A stretch of DNA of 64,000 nucleotides, taken from NCBI RefSeq assembly GCF_004331175.1, contig NZ_SJOD01000003.1:372001-436000 (forward strand), read 5' to 3'. Below are positions 45,071 to 55,949 of the stretch, piece after piece. The notes below the pieces were generated by a model. That model saw only the letters and a program-made list of their open reading frames with translations, searched no databases and had not been told where the DNA came from. The number at the start of each line of letters is the position of its first letter. Within the stretch, counting starts at the first letter, position 1. The DNA comes from Acinetobacter sp. ANC 4178. GTDB taxonomy: Bacteria > Pseudomonadota > Gammaproteobacteria > Pseudomonadales > Moraxellaceae. The translations under genes and the position numbers were made by a program.

Positions 45071-46900
45071 TTATTTGTTGCGCTTACGTTCGTTTTCAGT
45101 CAACCAGCGCTTACGGATACGGATTGACTTAGGTGTTACTTCAACTAATTCATCATCTTCAATGAACTCAAGCGCTTGTTCAAGCGTGTATTCAACTGCA
45201 GGAACAAGAGTCAACGCATCGTCAGTACCAGAAGCACGTACGTTAGTTAACTGTTTAGCTTTAGTTGGGTTAACCACCATATCGTCTGAACGTGAGTTAA
45301 TCCCTACGATCATACCTTCGTAAACTTCTAACTGTGGTTTAGCGAATAGACGACCACGATCTTGCAAGCTGAACAATGCATAGCCAAGGCAAGTACCTTG
45401 AACCATAGAAATCAACACACCGTTTTGACGCTTCGCAACAGTACCTTGTTTCATCGGACCGTAGTGAGAGAAGCTTGAAGTCATGATCCCTGTACCAGAA
45501 GTCATGGTCAAGAATTCTGAACGGAAACCAATTAAGCCACGTGAAGGTACAGTTGCTTCAATACGGATACGGCCTTTACCGTCAACTTCCATATTGGTCA
45601 TTTCACCTTTACGGCTACCCATTTGTTCCATTACAGAACCTTGGTGCTGTTCTTCAACGTCAAATGTAACGTTTTCGTAAGGTTCTTGTTTTTCACCGTC
45701 AACTTCTTTCAAGATTACTTGTGGACGAGATACGCCCATTTCGAAACCTTCGCGACGCATATTTTCAATTAAAACTGAAAGGTGAAGTTCACCACGACCA
45801 GATACTTTAAAACGGTCTGGACTGTCAGTGTCTTCTACACGTAATGCTACGTTGTGAATTAATTCGCGGTCTAAACGTTCACGGATGTTACGTGACGTAA
45901 CGAATTTACCTTCTTTACCCGCAAACGGAGAGTTGTTGACTTGGAAAGTCATTGTTACTGTAGGTTCATCTACAGACAATGGTGGTAAAGCTTCAACATT
46001 TTTCGGATCACAAATCGTGTCAGAAATATGAAGTTCATCAATACCTGTAATACATACGATATCGCCTGCTTGAGCAGAATCAACATCAACACGCTCTAGA
46101 CCGTGGTAACCCATAATTTTTAAGATACGGCCGTTACGTGTCTTACCGTCTTTATCAATGACAGTTACAGGTGTATTTAAACCAATTGAACCACGTTGAA
46201 TACGACCAACACCGATAACACCTACGAAGCTGTTATAGTCAAGTGAAGAGATCTGCATTTGGAATGGACCATCAGCATCAACTGCTGGTGGTTCAACAAT
46301 GTCAACGATTGTTTGGAATAATGGCGTCATGTCATCAGCCAATTCTTCTGGAGAAGGACCAGCAACACCACGTAAGCCAGATGCATAAACAACTGGGAAG
46401 TCTAGCTGTTCGTCAGAACCGCCAAGGTTGTCGAACAAATCAAATACTTGGTCAATAACCCAGTCTGGACGAGCGCTTGGCTTGTCAACTTTGTTGATAA
46501 TGACGATTGGTTTTAAACCACGAGCAAACGCTTTTTGAGTTACAAAGCGAGTTTGTGGCATTGGACCTTCTTGAGAGTCAACCAATAACAATACACAGTC
46601 AACCATCGACATTACACGTTCAACTTCACCACCGAAGTCGGCGTGTCCCGGGGTGTCGACGATATTAATACGGTATTCTGTATTCGTACGAGCATCGGTC
46701 CATTTAATTGCAGTGTTCTTTGCAAGAATGGTAATACCACGTTCACTTTCAATAGCGCCCGAATCCATGACACGCTCAATCTCACCTGCGCGATCACCAA
46801 GAGCACCTGATTGTTGAAGTAATTTATCGACAAGTGTGGTTTTACCGTGGTCGACGTGGGCAATAATTGCAATATTGCGGAGATTTTTGATATCTGACAT
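45071..46900 (-). CDS. typA: Translational GTPase TypA/BipA
   Basis: A 609-residue ribosome-binding GTPase of the EF-G family, used in 50S assembly and stress adaptation. The P loop is [15 protein letters not shown]. Switch motifs are [12 protein letters not shown] and [15 protein letters not shown], and the guanine motif is NKVDKP. The C-terminal domain unique to TypA includes [39 protein letters not shown] and [17 protein letters not shown]. It is the normal length. It is divergent from the NCS2 permease gene. Confidence 0.97.
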   Translation of the reverse strand: MSDIKNLRNIAIIAHVDHGKTTLVDKLLQQSGALGDRAGEIERVMDSGAIESERGITILAKNTAIKWTDARTNTEYRINIVDTPGHADFGGEVERVMSMVDCVLLLVDSQEGPMPQTRFVTQKAFARGLKPIVIINKVDKPSARPDWVIDQVFDLFDNLGGSDEQLDFPVVYASGLRGVAGPSPEELADDMTPLFQTIVDIVEPPAVDADGPFQMQISSLDYNSFVGVIGVGRIQRGSIGLNTPVTVIDKDGKTRNGRILKIMGYHGLERVDVDSAQAGDIVCITGIDELHISDTICDPKNVEALPPLSVDEPTVTMTFQVNNSPFAGKEGKFVTSRNIRERLDRELIHNVALRVEDTDSPDRFKVSGRGELHLSVLIENMRREGFEMGVSRPQVILKEVDGEKQEPYENVTFDVEEQHQGSVMEQMGSRKGEMTNMEVDGKGRIRIEATVPSRGLIGFRSEFLTMTSGTGIMTSSFSHYGPMKQGTVAKRQNGVLISMVQGTCLGYALFSLQDRGRLFAKPQLEVYEGMIVGINSRSDDMVVNPTKAKQLTNVRASGTDDALTLVPAVEYTLEQALEFIEDDELVEVTPKSIRIRKRWLTENERKRNK

Positions 46901-47012
46901 AGAATTCGATAAGCCTGAAACTTGAGGGCAAATTATACAGAAAAATAATAGATTTTAGTAGTGACAGTTTATTGACAAGCTCATTTTTTTTCACAAGTGG
47001 TCGGCATTTTGT

Positions 47013-47041
47013 TTTGTAAAGCCGTGTAACTCGATTAGAAT
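47013..47041 (+). promoter_or_regulatory. Promoter of the NCS2 permease gene
   Basis: TTTGTA (47013-47018) and TAGAAT (47036-47041) are 17 bases apart, about 30 bases before the ATG. The boxes are moderate matches to the sigma-70 consensus. Confidence 0.45.
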
Positions 47042-47070
47042 AGCGCCATCTTGCCCATAGCATTTGAGTT

Positions 47071-48441
47071 ATGTCTCCTCAGAATCAATCTCCCCATTCG
47101 CAAGACCAGCTTGATTTGGTCTATGGTTTAAATGACCGTCCTAAACCTCTCATAGCCTTCCTCGCTGCCTTTCAGCACTTACTTGCCATTATTGTTCCAA
47201 TTGTGACACCAGGCTTGCTCATTTGTTTAGCTTTAGGTGTATCCCAACAAGATACCAACATGATTTTATCCATGTCTTTGGTCATTTCTGGGATTGCAAC
47301 CTTCTTACAATGTAAAAAAGTGGGTCCTTTTGGCGCAGGTTTACTGATTGTTCAGGGCACCAGTTTTAACTTTATTGGTCCAATTATTGGGATTGGCTCT
47401 GCCATGGTTGCTGCGGGGACACCTGTAGAGTCGGTTATGGCAGCAATTTTTGGCGTGGTGATTGCGGGTTCATTCATTGAGATGGGCGTTTCGCGCATTT
47501 TACCTTGGGTCAAAATGCTGATTACCCCGTTGGTCACAGGTATTGTGGTGCTGTTAATTGGTCTGACTTTAATTAAGGAAGGCTTAATTAGTATGGGTGG
47601 TGGCTATCAGGCCATGTCAAACAACACTTTTGCCAATAGCGACAACTTAATTATGTCGTGTACGGTACTGGGTTTAATTATTGTATTGAACCGTATTCGT
47701 ATTACTTGGGTAAAAAGTTCAGCCATTTTAATTGCCTTGATTGTCGGCTATGTACTTGCAGGCTTTATGGGACATCTCGATTTTTCAGGTTTGAAAGATG
47801 CCCCTTTGGTACAAATACCAACGCCAATGCACTTTGGAATTGACTTCTCTTGGAGTTTGTTTATTCCAATGGCCTTTATTTACCTTGTGACCTCTTTAGA
47901 GGCGATTGGTGACATTACTGCAACCTCTAAGCTTTCCAACCAACCTGTTGATGGTGCAACATGGATGGAGCGCATTAAAGGTGGCGTCTTGGTGAATGGT
48001 GCAAACTCACTCCTCGCGGGTATTTTTAATACATTCCCAAGCTCGGTGTTTGCACAAAACAATGGAGTCATTCAGTTAACAGGTGTTGCAAGTCGTTATG
48101 TTGGTATCTGGATTGCGGCATTGTTGGTGATTTTAGGGTTACTCCCTGCTGTTGCAGGCGTGATTCAAGCCGTTCCACAAGCGGTTTTGGGTGGTGCTGT
48201 CATGGTCATGTTTGGTGCTGTAGCAGCATCAGGAATTAACATTTTGTCTGGCGTGCATCTTGACCGCCGCGCACTGCTCATTATTGCAATTTCACTTGCA
48301 TTAGGTCTGGGCGTTGCGCAAGTACCTCAAATTCTAGAGCATCTTCCTGAATTGTTCCGTAACATTTTTAGTTCAGGCGTTGCAACAGGTGGTATTGCCG
48401 CACTGGTTTTAAATATTGTGCTTCCTGAAACGAAGAAATAA
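47071..48441 (+). CDS. NCS2 family nucleobase (uracil/xanthine) permease
   Basis: A 456-residue cytoplasmic-membrane symporter with about 14 spans. [22 protein letters not shown] in TM1 carries the histidine of the family. [29 protein letters not shown] and [36 protein letters not shown] are the uracil-xanthine permease signatures, including the QNN box. The P-A-Q-x-x-x-x-N pattern and overall length fit the xanthine/uric-acid group (XanP-like) rather than the uracil group, but the substrate is not certain. It starts at 47071, is divergent from typA, and is followed by a terminator before rsmC. Confidence 0.93.
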   Translation: MSPQNQSPHSQDQLDLVYGLNDRPKPLIAFLAAFQHLLAIIVPIVTPGLLICLALGVSQQDTNMILSMSLVISGIATFLQCKKVGPFGAGLLIVQGTSFNFIGPIIGIGSAMVAAGTPVESVMAAIFGVVIAGSFIEMGVSRILPWVKMLITPLVTGIVVLLIGLTLIKEGLISMGGGYQAMSNNTFANSDNLIMSCTVLGLIIVLNRIRITWVKSSAILIALIVGYVLAGFMGHLDFSGLKDAPLVQIPTPMHFGIDFSWSLFIPMAFIYLVTSLEAIGDITATSKLSNQPVDGATWMERIKGGVLVNGANSLLAGIFNTFPSSVFAQNNGVIQLTGVASRYVGIWIAALLVILGLLPAVAGVIQAVPQAVLGGAVMVMFGAVAASGINILSGVHLDRRALLIIAISLALGLGVAQVPQILEHLPELFRNIFSSGVATGGIAALVLNIVLPETKK

Positions 48442-48463
48442 ATTTTCATTTCTGTATGCACCT

Positions 48464-48491
48464 TGCCCAGCATTGTCTGGGCATCGTTTTT
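48464..48491 (+). terminator. Rho-independent terminator after the NCS2 gene
   Basis: TGCCCAG and CTGGGCA form a seven-base stem with a six-base loop, followed by TCGTTTTT. It lies 20 bases before rsmC, which must therefore use read-through or a promoter within the gap. Confidence 0.8.
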
Positions 48492-48508
48492 ACTATGGAG
48501 TAAATAAG

Positions 48509-49534
48509 ATGGATCCAAGAAGTGAAGTTGTTCTTCGCCAGCTAGCGTTCCTCTCTGGTTCAGTTCTATTGGTTAATGCACCGTGCGATGAATTAAATTC
48601 AGAACTCGCAGGGACAGTTGAAACCCATTTTTGGACATGGAACTTTAACGAATTACAATATTTTGAGGCTCAACAAAGCCGTGTACATTTTGGCACAGAT
48701 TTGCCAGAGGCTGGTTTTGAACAGGCCATCGTTTTTGTCCCTAAATCAAAAGAACTACTCAACTATGTGCTACACCAACTGGTCGGTCGTATGGCTGTAG
48801 GTTCTTCCATCTTCTTAGTTGGTGAAAAGAAAGGTGGTGTGGAACGTGCAGCAAAACAACTGCAACCTTTTGGTAAAAGTCTTAAATTAGACAGTGCCCG
48901 ACACTGTCAAATGTGGCAATTGGTTACAGATAAAACCGTTACAACCAAACCTTTAGCCGACTGGGCGCAACAGTACAGCGTGCCGACACCCAAAGGTGAA
49001 TTACAGATTTGTGCCTTGCCGGGTGTATTTAGCCAGAACCGCTTAGATGTCGGTACAGCCGTGTTATTACCGTACCTTTCACAAGTCACCTCTGGCAAAA
49101 TTGCCGACTTTGGCTGCGGTGCGGGTATTATCAGCGCTTATTTAGCCAAGTTGAATCCGAAAAACCGTATTTTTTCTCTAGATGTTGATGCCTTTGCATT
49201 GGCTTCTACAAAAATGACCTTTGAAAAAAATAATCTTTTACCAGAACAACTTGAGATTAAAGCCGTCCGTGGCATTGAGGATGCACCTCTCTTTTTGCAC
49301 GCAATCGTCAGTAATCCCCCATTCCATCAAGGCATTCATACAGATTACAATGCCAGCGAAAATTTATGCAAAACTTCCCGTCGTCATCTGAAATCAGATG
49401 GTGAATTGTGGATTGTTGCCAATCGCTTTTTGAATTACCCATTACTTATTGAGCAAAGTTTTGGTCAATGTACAACCAAAGCCGATCAACAAGGCTTTAA
49501 AGTGCTGTTTGCCAGCACACAAAAGAAATCTTAA
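48509..49534 (+). CDS. rsmC: 16S rRNA (guanine1207-N2)-methyltransferase RsmC
   Basis: Methylates G1207 of 16S rRNA using S-adenosylmethionine. It has 341 residues in two related domains, a degenerate N-terminal one and a catalytic C-terminal one. The latter has [20 protein letters not shown] (motif I), [17 protein letters not shown] and the NPPF motif in [12 protein letters not shown], the signature for N2-guanine methylation. The C-terminal [20 protein letters not shown] is also conserved. The start [11 protein letters not shown] at 48509 follows GGAG eight bases upstream. A longer frame from 48416 is non-homologous. Confidence 0.93.
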   Translation: MDPRSEVVLRQLAFLSGSVLLVNAPCDELNSELAGTVETHFWTWNFNELQYFEAQQSRVHFGTDLPEAGFEQAIVFVPKSKELLNYVLHQLVGRMAVGSSIFLVGEKKGGVERAAKQLQPFGKSLKLDSARHCQMWQLVTDKTVTTKPLADWAQQYSVPTPKGELQICALPGVFSQNRLDVGTAVLLPYLSQVTSGKIADFGCGAGIISAYLAKLNPKNRIFSLDVDAFALASTKMTFEKNNLLPEQLEIKAVRGIEDAPLFLHAIVSNPPFHQGIHTDYNASENLCKTSRRHLKSDGELWIVANRFLNYPLLIEQSFGQCTTKADQQGFKVLFASTQKKS

Positions 49535-49543
49535 GGAACAACG

Positions 49544-51007
49544 ATGAGCGAAACGACTCAACCAGCTCAACTCAAGCGTAAGCTTGGAGCTCGTCATCTG
49601 AATATGATCGCCATTGGTGGTTCTATTGGTACAGGTTTATTTCTTGCCTCAGGTGCAACCATTTCAAATGCTGGCCCAGGCGGTGCGTTACTCGCCTACT
49701 GTTTAATTGGCGTAATGATTTACTTCCTTATGACCAGCCTAGGTGAGCTTGCAACCCACAACCCAACGTCAGGTGCATTTTTCACTTATGGTACCAAGTA
49801 TGTTGAAGGCGGTTTTGGTTTTGCCCTTGGTTGGAACTATTGGTACAACTGGGCAATTACAGTTGCATTTGAATTGGTTGCAGTCCAATTTATTATGAAA
49901 TTCTGGTTCCCCGATATACCTGGTTTTTACTGGAGTGCCCTGTTTTTAGCCATTGTCTTTGGGATCAATGCATTGACGGTCAAAGGCTTTGGTGAAAGCG
50001 AATTCTTCTTCTCATTGGTTAAAGTCCTTGCCATTATTGTGTTTATCATTATTGGTATCTTCATGATTGCTAAAATCATGATGACTCCGGGTGTCGCAAC
50101 ATTCGCGAACTGGAGCAAAGGCGAAGCACCTTTTGTGGGCGGTCTATCGGCGCTAATTGGTGTGGCAATGATTGCGGGGTTCTCGTTCCAAGGTACAGAA
50201 ATGGTTGGTGTTGCAGCAGGTGAATCTAAAGACCCTCAAAAAACCATTCCAATTGCCATCAAGCAAATTTTTTGGCGTATCTTGTTATTTTATGTGGTGT
50301 GTATTTTTATTATTGGCACCCTCATTTCCTATGATGATCCATTGCTTCTACAAGCGGCTTCATCTGAAAATATTGCGCTGTCTCCTTTTACCTTACTCTA
50401 CGAAAAAGCAGGTTTTGCCTTTGCTGCGAGTGCAATGAATGCCGTGATTTTAACTGCGATTCTTTCAGCAGGGAACTCAGGTATGTATACCTCAACTCGT
50501 ATGCTGTTTAACATGGCACAGAATAGCAGTGCACCTAAAGTATTTGGCAAACTTGACCCACGTGGCGTGCCAATGAATGCGCTTTTTGCAACAACAGCAA
50601 TTGCTGCGCTGTGCTTCTTAACCACCTTTATTGGTGAAGAGCAAGTATTTAACTGGCTACTGAATATGTCAGGTATGTGCGGTTTTATTGTTTGGTTAGG
50701 CATTGCCGTTTCACACTATCGCTTCCGTAAAGGCTACATTGCTCAAGGGCATAAAATCGAAGACCTCGCCTATCGTGCAAAATTCTTCCCTTTTGCACCT
50801 TGGTTTGCATTTATTCTTTGTTCCATTGTGGTCCTTGGTCAGAACTACCAAGCGGTACTGCATGGTGAATGGCTATCAGTTTTATCCACCTATATTGGTA
50901 TTTTCTTATTCTTGGTGATTTGGCTGGGCTATAAATGGAAATACAAAACCAAGTTGATTTCTTATCAAGACATGGATGTTAGCCCAATGAATATAGAGCG
51001 AGAATAA
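49544..51007 (+). CDS. lysP: Amino acid permease, lysine-specific type (LysP-like)
   Basis: A 487-residue APC-family permease with 12 spans. It matches E. coli LysP (489 residues) closely along the whole length: ARHLNMIAIGGSIGTGLFLASG, SLGELATHNPTSGAFFTYG, FGFALGWNYWYNWAITVAFE, GVAMIAGFSFQGTEMVGVAAGES, NAVILTAILSAGNSGMYTSTRML and LLNMSGMCGFIVWLGIAVSHYRFR. Lysine uptake is the best guess; a related basic or neutral amino acid cannot be excluded. AAGGA lies before the ATG, and rsmC ends ten bases upstream, so the two are probably co-transcribed. A terminator follows. Confidence 0.88.
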   Translation: MSETTQPAQLKRKLGARHLNMIAIGGSIGTGLFLASGATISNAGPGGALLAYCLIGVMIYFLMTSLGELATHNPTSGAFFTYGTKYVEGGFGFALGWNYWYNWAITVAFELVAVQFIMKFWFPDIPGFYWSALFLAIVFGINALTVKGFGESEFFFSLVKVLAIIVFIIIGIFMIAKIMMTPGVATFANWSKGEAPFVGGLSALIGVAMIAGFSFQGTEMVGVAAGESKDPQKTIPIAIKQIFWRILLFYVVCIFIIGTLISYDDPLLLQAASSENIALSPFTLLYEKAGFAFAASAMNAVILTAILSAGNSGMYTSTRMLFNMAQNSSAPKVFGKLDPRGVPMNALFATTAIAALCFLTTFIGEEQVFNWLLNMSGMCGFIVWLGIAVSHYRFRKGYIAQGHKIEDLAYRAKFFPFAPWFAFILCSIVVLGQNYQAVLHGEWLSVLSTYIGIFLFLVIWLGYKWKYKTKLISYQDMDVSPMNIERE

Positions 51008-51018
51008 TCTCCTTATTC

Positions 51019-51048
51019 AAAAAAACAGCCTTCGGGCTGTTTTTTATT
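51019..51048 (+). terminator. Rho-independent terminator of the lysP-like gene
   Basis: AAAAACAGCC and GGCTGTTTTT form a ten-base stem with a TTCG tetraloop, followed by ATTT. Confidence 0.93.
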
Positions 51049-51388
51049 TCTTCAATTTCGCGCACACAATCAACTCCAACTGCATACAAACTCAAGCTTA
51101 TATAATCGCAGTGAACACAGATGAATTGCTGAATCTTACAATCAGATCGTCAATATACACACCGCATATTTCAAACTAAAAAGCCCCGACTTCCTGTCGA
51201 GGCTTTATTAGATTCTTACTGCGGTATAACTCCTGTCGTACCTTTTGCATCCGTTCTACACTGTTATTATTATTTTAAAGAAACATCCTGTTCCTGATAA
51301 ATTCATCATACAAATAAATCTATGAGATTGTGAGACGTCATAAAGATCAAATGCTGTCAGCCAAAACCTACAAAAAAGACCGCTTAAA
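51049..51388. other. Intergenic region without a gene
   Basis: This stretch between lysP and yggS has no plausible coding frame. It contains a terminator-like hairpin at 51178-51209 that belongs to no visible gene, so it may be a remnant of a lost gene or the end of a small RNA. Confidence 0.5.
51178..51209. terminator. Orphan terminator-like hairpin
   Basis: AAGCCCCGAC and GTCGAGGCTT form a ten-base stem with one mismatch, with A and T runs on either side. It lies 180 bases beyond yggS and 170 beyond lysP, which already has its own terminator. Confidence 0.6.
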
Positions 51389-52075
51389 TCATTTTGAATA
51401 ATCCCGAGCACCAAATAGTGCCGTCCCAATCCGTACCATGGTTGAACCTGCTGCAATCGCATCCTCTAAATCCCCCGACATCCCCATACTTAAAGTATCC
51501 CAGTCTTCAGGATGTGCATGTAATACTGTAACTGCCTCAAACAACTTTTGAGCATCGAATAAAGCAGCCACATGATTCGGTGCAGGAATCACCATAATAC
51601 CCCGTAATCTTAAATGTGGAAGCTGGCTAATCTTTTGAACCAACTCAGCAACTTCTTCTGGCTGACAACCGTCTTTACTGTCCTGCCCATCAATATTGAC
51701 CTGCAAGCAAATATTCAAAGGGGGCTGTGAGTCTAAACGCTGACTCGATAAACGCTCAGCAATAATTAAACGATCCACCCCATGTACCCAAGCAAATTTT
51801 TCCGCCAGATGCTTGGTCTTATTCCGTTGTACATGCCCAATAAAATGCCATTCAATCTCTAAATCTGCTAAAGTCTCAATCTTTTCAAGCGCTTCTTGTA
51901 AATAATTTTCACCAAACTCACGCTGTCCTGTGGCATACATCTCACGCAATACTTCACTTGGATGAGTTTTCGATACCGCAAGCAATTGCACAGTCCCAGC
52001 CTGACGTCCTGCATGTAAACACGCAGCCTCAATTTGTTCTAAAACTTGATTTCGCGACTCTTTCAAACTATTCAT
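51389..52075 (-). CDS. yggS: YggS family pyridoxal-phosphate homeostasis protein
   Basis: A single-domain PLP-binding protein of 228 residues. It keeps free PLP and amino acid pools balanced and has no known enzymatic reaction. VQLLAVSKTHPSEVLREMY carries the PLP lysine (in AVSKTHP), GENYLQEALEKIE and EWHFIGHVQRNKTKHLAE are the classical blocks, and LSMGMSGDLEDAIAAGSTMVRIGTALFGAR closes the phosphate site. I start at the ATG at 52075; an ATG at 52099 would add eight residues. It lies divergent from pilT, a pairing common in proteobacteria. Confidence 0.94.
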   Translation of the reverse strand: MNSLKESRNQVLEQIEAACLHAGRQAGTVQLLAVSKTHPSEVLREMYATGQREFGENYLQEALEKIETLADLEIEWHFIGHVQRNKTKHLAEKFAWVHGVDRLIIAERLSSQRLDSQPPLNICLQVNIDGQDSKDGCQPEEVAELVQKISQLPHLRLRGIMVIPAPNHVAALFDAQKLFEAVTVLHAHPEDWDTLSMGMSGDLEDAIAAGSTMVRIGTALFGARDYSK

Positions 52076-52198
52076 TGACGATATTCTCATTTCATTCATC
52101 TTTTTTTACGTTCAAGCGACTCTAACTGTTGGTTAAGCGGCAGGAAAGCCTTATTATTCTATCAAAATAATTAAGATTTATATGATCTCGGGGAATTC

Positions 52199-53236
52199 AT
52201 GGACATTACAGAATTATTGGCTTTTTCTGCAAAAAACGGGGCTTCTGACTTACACTTATCTGCGGGTATGCCACCAATGATTCGCGTAGATGGTGAAGTA
52301 CGTCGCATTAACTTACCAGCTTTAGAACATAAAGAAGTACACAAACTGGTGTACGACATCATGAATGACAAACAACGTCGTGACTTTGAAGAACAATTGG
52401 AAACTGACTTTTCCTTCGAAGTCCCAAGTATCGCACGTTTCCGTGTCAACGCATTTAACCAAAACCGCGGCGCTGGCGCAGTATTTCGTACCATTCCTTC
52501 AAAAGTCCTCACCATGGATGACTTAGGTTTAGGACAAACATTTAAAGAGCTTTGTGAATTACCACGTGGTTTAGTATTAGTCACAGGTCCAACGGGTTCG
52601 GGTAAATCGACCACGTTAGCGGCAATGATTGACTATATTAACGACAAACGTTATGACCATATTTTAACTGTCGAAGATCCAATCGAATTTGTACACCAAT
52701 CCAAAAAATGCCTGATTAACCAACGTGAAGTACATCGTGATACACATGGCTTTAACGAAGCTCTACGTTCTGCATTACGTGAAGACCCAGACATTATTTT
52801 GGTTGGTGAGATGCGTGACCTTGAAACTATTCGCCTAGCGCTAACCGCTGCAGAAACAGGTCACTTAGTTTTCGGTACACTGCATACTACTTCTGCAGCG
52901 AAAACCATTGACCGTGTGATTGACGTATTCCCTGCTGAAGAAAAAGATATGGTTCGTGCCATGCTGTCAGAATCATTACAAGCGGTTATCTCACAAACAC
53001 TCTTAAAGAAAAATGGCGGTGGCCGTGTCGCCGCACATGAAATCATGATTGGTATCCCAGCTATTCGTAACTTAATTCGTGAGAACAAAGTTGCACAAAT
53101 GTACTCTGCAATCCAAACAGGTGCTAACTATGGTATGTCTACCTTAGACCAAAGCCTCAAAACACTGGTATCTAAAGGCATCATTAGTCCGCAAACAGCA
53201 CGTACTGTTGCTAAACAACCAGAATCATTCTTATAA
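52199..53236 (+). CDS. pilT: Type IV pilus retraction ATPase PilT
   Basis: Hexameric ATPase that disassembles pilin and powers retraction, twitching motility and DNA uptake. 345 residues. Walker A is GPTGSGKST (130-138), the Asp box is DPDIILVGEMRD, Walker B is in that segment, and the His box is GHLVFGTLHTTSA. The AIRNLIRENK motif near the C-terminus is the PilT-specific AIRNLIRE sequence needed for retraction. GGGGAATTC precedes the ATG. pilU follows after 29 bases, so the two form an operon. Confidence 0.97.
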   Translation: MDITELLAFSAKNGASDLHLSAGMPPMIRVDGEVRRINLPALEHKEVHKLVYDIMNDKQRRDFEEQLETDFSFEVPSIARFRVNAFNQNRGAGAVFRTIPSKVLTMDDLGLGQTFKELCELPRGLVLVTGPTGSGKSTTLAAMIDYINDKRYDHILTVEDPIEFVHQSKKCLINQREVHRDTHGFNEALRSALREDPDIILVGEMRDLETIRLALTAAETGHLVFGTLHTTSAAKTIDRVIDVFPAEEKDMVRAMLSESLQAVISQTLLKKNGGGRVAAHEIMIGIPAIRNLIRENKVAQMYSAIQTGANYGMSTLDQSLKTLVSKGIISPQTARTVAKQPESFL

Positions 53237-53265
53237 GAATATCAAAACGGAATTAGGATAAGGTT

Positions 53266-54384
53266 ATGGACTTTAACGACTTACTCAATCTCATGATTCA
53301 ACAACAAGCATCTGACCTTTTCGTCACAGCCGAAGTTGAACCATCCATGAAAATTAATGGTCAAATTGTTCCTGTTGCAAAAACCAAGTTAACAGGTGAA
53401 ATTGTTGGTCAACTCTTAAATTCAATTATGAGTGATAAACAACGCAAAGAATTTGCGGATACACGCGAATGCAACTTCGCAATTATGAATCGTGACAAGA
53501 CAGCACGTTTTCGTGTCAGTGCATTCCAGCAACGCGACCAACCAGGCATGGTATTACGTCGTATTGAAACCCAAATTCCAACCATGGATGAACTTAAACT
53601 TCCTCCTGTGTTGAAAGATTTAGCCATGACCAAACGCGGCATCATTATCTTTGTTGGCGCAACGGGTACTGGTAAATCGACCTCTTTGGCTTCAATTATT
53701 GGTTATCGCAACCAAAACTCAAAGGGTCATATTATTACCATTGAAGATCCGATCGAATTTATTCACGAACATGCAGGCTGTATTATTACCCAGCGCGAAG
53801 TGGGTATCGATACTGATTCCTTTGAAATTGCGTTGAAGAATACTTTACGTCAAGCACCTGATGTTATTCTGATTGGTGAGATTCGTTCACGTGAAACGAT
53901 GGACTACGCAATTGCTTTCGCAGAAACAGGACATTTGGTTTTTGCAACCCTGCATGCTAACAATGCTAACCAAGCGATTGACCGTATTATTCACTTCTTT
54001 GAAGCAGACCGTCATGGCCAATTGTTTATGGATTTATCCTTAAACCTAAAAGCCATGGTTGCACAGCAACTTATTCCAACTCCAGATGGTAATTCACGTC
54101 GCGCTGCAATTGAGATTTTAATTAACTCCCCTTTAATTTCCGACTTAATTCGTAAAGGTGACATTCATGAAATTAAAGATCTAATGAAGCGTTCACGTGA
54201 ACTCGGTATGCAAACCTTTGACCAAGCACTTTATGATTTGTATAAAGCTAAGCAAATTACTTATAAAGATGCGTTGAAACATGCCGACTCACCAAATGAT
54301 TTACGCCTACAAATCAAACTCTCTGAAGAGGGTGCTGATCGTCTCATGAATGCCAGCTCGCATATTACCTTCGATGGTCAGTAA
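53266..54384 (+). CDS. pilU: PilT-like ATPase PilU
   Basis: Accessory retraction ATPase working with PilT under load. 372 residues. Walker A is GATGTGKST (131-139), the Asp/Walker B stretch is QAPDVILIGEIRSRETMDYAIAFAETGHLVFATLHANN. The longer C-terminus with SPLISDLIRKGDIHEIKDLMKRS and SEEGADRLMNASSHITF is typical of PilU and replaces the AIRNLIRE of PilT. It forms an operon with pilT and is closed by a terminator. Confidence 0.96.
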   Translation: MDFNDLLNLMIQQQASDLFVTAEVEPSMKINGQIVPVAKTKLTGEIVGQLLNSIMSDKQRKEFADTRECNFAIMNRDKTARFRVSAFQQRDQPGMVLRRIETQIPTMDELKLPPVLKDLAMTKRGIIIFVGATGTGKSTSLASIIGYRNQNSKGHIITIEDPIEFIHEHAGCIITQREVGIDTDSFEIALKNTLRQAPDVILIGEIRSRETMDYAIAFAETGHLVFATLHANNANQAIDRIIHFFEADRHGQLFMDLSLNLKAMVAQQLIPTPDGNSRRAAIEILINSPLISDLIRKGDIHEIKDLMKRSRELGMQTFDQALYDLYKAKQITYKDALKHADSPNDLRLQIKLSEEGADRLMNASSHITFDGQ

Positions 54385-54408
54385 ATAGAGACATTATCTA
54401 GATTTAAG

Positions 54409-54434
54409 AAAACGAGCCAATAGGCTCGTTTTTT
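54409..54434 (+). terminator. Rho-independent terminator of pilTU
   Basis: AAAACGAGCC and GGCTCGTTTT form a ten-base stem with a four-base loop, followed by T residues. Confidence 0.93.
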
Positions 54435-54483
54435 AATATTTAATATAAGCCAAAGACTTCATTATTTTTATATTTTTAAGAAC

Positions 54484-54511
54484 AAAAAAAGCAGCCTTAC
54501 GGCTGCTTTTT
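54484..54511 (-). terminator. Rho-independent terminator of ompA
   Basis: AAAAAGCAGCC and GGCTGCTTTTT form an 11-base stem with a four-base loop. The T tract lies on the minus strand, 21 bases after the ompA stop. Confidence 0.93.
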
Positions 54512-54532
54512 CGAATCAAAATCAATAATTAA

Positions 54533-55573
54533 TTATTGAGCTTGACCAGGTTGTACTGTAACAGTACGGCTACCAGTGATCGTCGCGAATACACGACGGT
54601 TCATAGCACGACCTTCTTTAGTTTTGTTGTCAGCAATCGGTTGATCCCAAGCGAAGCCTTGAGTAGACAAACGAGATGCATCTACATTGTATTCATTTAC
54701 AAGTGCAGATTTAACAGAGTTAGCACGAGCTAAAGATAAACGTTCGTTCAATGCACGTGGACCAGTGTTATCTGTATGACCTTCGATGCGAGCAGTAGCG
54801 TTTGGATATTCAACTAACTTCTCAGCAACTTTAGCAATTTCTGGCTTGTATTGATCTTTGATGTTTGATTTGTTTGTATCAAAGAACACACGAAGTTCCA
54901 TGTTAAGGTCTTCAGTCAATTGCTCAGGAACTGGCTCAACTGGAGCAACTGGTTCAACTTCTACTACTGGTGCAGCAGGTTTCAAGTGACCACCTAGAAC
55001 AACGTTAAGACCAGCTAAAGCTGTGTAGTTCCAGAAGTCTTCGTCAATATTATAAGTAGCACGAGCTTCAGTACGAAGAGACAATGCATCGTTTAAGCGC
55101 CAGAAAGCACCAAGACCTGCATTACCTAAAGTACCTTCTTCTGAATTACCACGTGTACCACGGTTTACGCCATCAAAGTCATATTTGTAGTGACCAGCAC
55201 CTAGTAATACGTATGGCTTGATTTTGCTATCGTAATTTTTAGTAATCAAATCTGAAGTAGCATAGAAGTTACCATTGATTTGTTTTTGTTTGTATTCAGC
55301 ACCAGCAGCAGCACCGTCTACGTCGCCTTTAACTTGGTTATATTCAGCCTCGAAACCTAACCATGGTGTTAACTCAACACCTAGTGCAGCACCAACGAAC
55401 ATATCATCTTGTAATTCAGGTCCGTTAGTTAAGTTACCATCTTTTCCGCCATTATTGTGTTGGCTGTCTTGGAAAGTATAACCAAGCATTAATGGAGTAA
55501 TGGTTACACCAGCATTAGCAGCAGCTAAAGGTGCAGCAACGAGCATCGCTAAAGCAATACGACTCATTTTCAT
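54533..55573 (-). CDS. ompA: Outer membrane protein OmpA (Omp38 type)
   Basis: The major porin-like structural protein of the Acinetobacter envelope. Signal peptide [21 protein letters not shown], then an eight-stranded barrel. Its parts include [28 protein letters not shown] and [13 protein letters not shown] proline/valine hinge is [13 protein letters not shown]. The C-terminal peptidoglycan-binding OmpA domain has [16 protein letters not shown] and [33 protein letters not shown], including the Asp and Arg that grip diaminopimelate. The 346-residue chain starts at 55573, where GGAGG lies eight bases upstream. It has its own promoter and terminator. Confidence 0.96.
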   Translation of the reverse strand: MKMSRIALAMLVAAPLAAANAGVTITPLMLGYTFQDSQHNNGGKDGNLTNGPELQDDMFVGAALGVELTPWLGFEAEYNQVKGDVDGAAAGAEYKQKQINGNFYATSDLITKNYDSKIKPYVLLGAGHYKYDFDGVNRGTRGNSEEGTLGNAGLGAFWRLNDALSLRTEARATYNIDEDFWNYTALAGLNVVLGGHLKPAAPVVEVEPVAPVEPVPEQLTEDLNMELRVFFDTNKSNIKDQYKPEIAKVAEKLVEYPNATARIEGHTDNTGPRALNERLSLARANSVKSALVNEYNVDASRLSTQGFAWDQPIADNKTKEGRAMNRRVFATITGSRTVTVQPGQAQ

Positions 55574-55687
55574 GGATTTATCCTCCAGAGATAAACAATT
55601 GTTGTTCAAGCTAAGCCTAAAATTTTAGCTATCCTGAGATAGGCTTTTTTAAATACCCCAGTTTTATTTTTAAGCTACTCATCTTGA

Positions 55688-55717
55688 ATAATACAAACAC
55701 TGAGTTCGTTTGTCCAA
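55688..55717 (-). promoter_or_regulatory. Promoter of ompA
   Basis: On the minus strand TTGGAC (55712-55717) is followed after 18 bases by TATTAT (55688-55693), which places transcription start about 105 bases before the ATG. The long leader would leave room for post-transcriptional control. The rest of the 55574-55949 gap is AT-rich, with no gene seen. Confidence 0.5.
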
Positions 55718-55949
55718 GTGTTTGATAATTTTAATCAAGTAAATTATTGACAAAATTACTTACAATTTCAGTTGTAGTTCAGTAAATTTATAATCTCTTG
55801 CTTTTTAAGAATAGCTTATTGTCACTTGCGTTTCACTATAGCATTTTCTTATTCGCTGAGAAACACATTTTTCATTATAAAATGAATAAAAAACAAGACA
55901 TTAATATTCATTATTAACTTAAAAAATACAAACACTTAGGTTATTTTAT

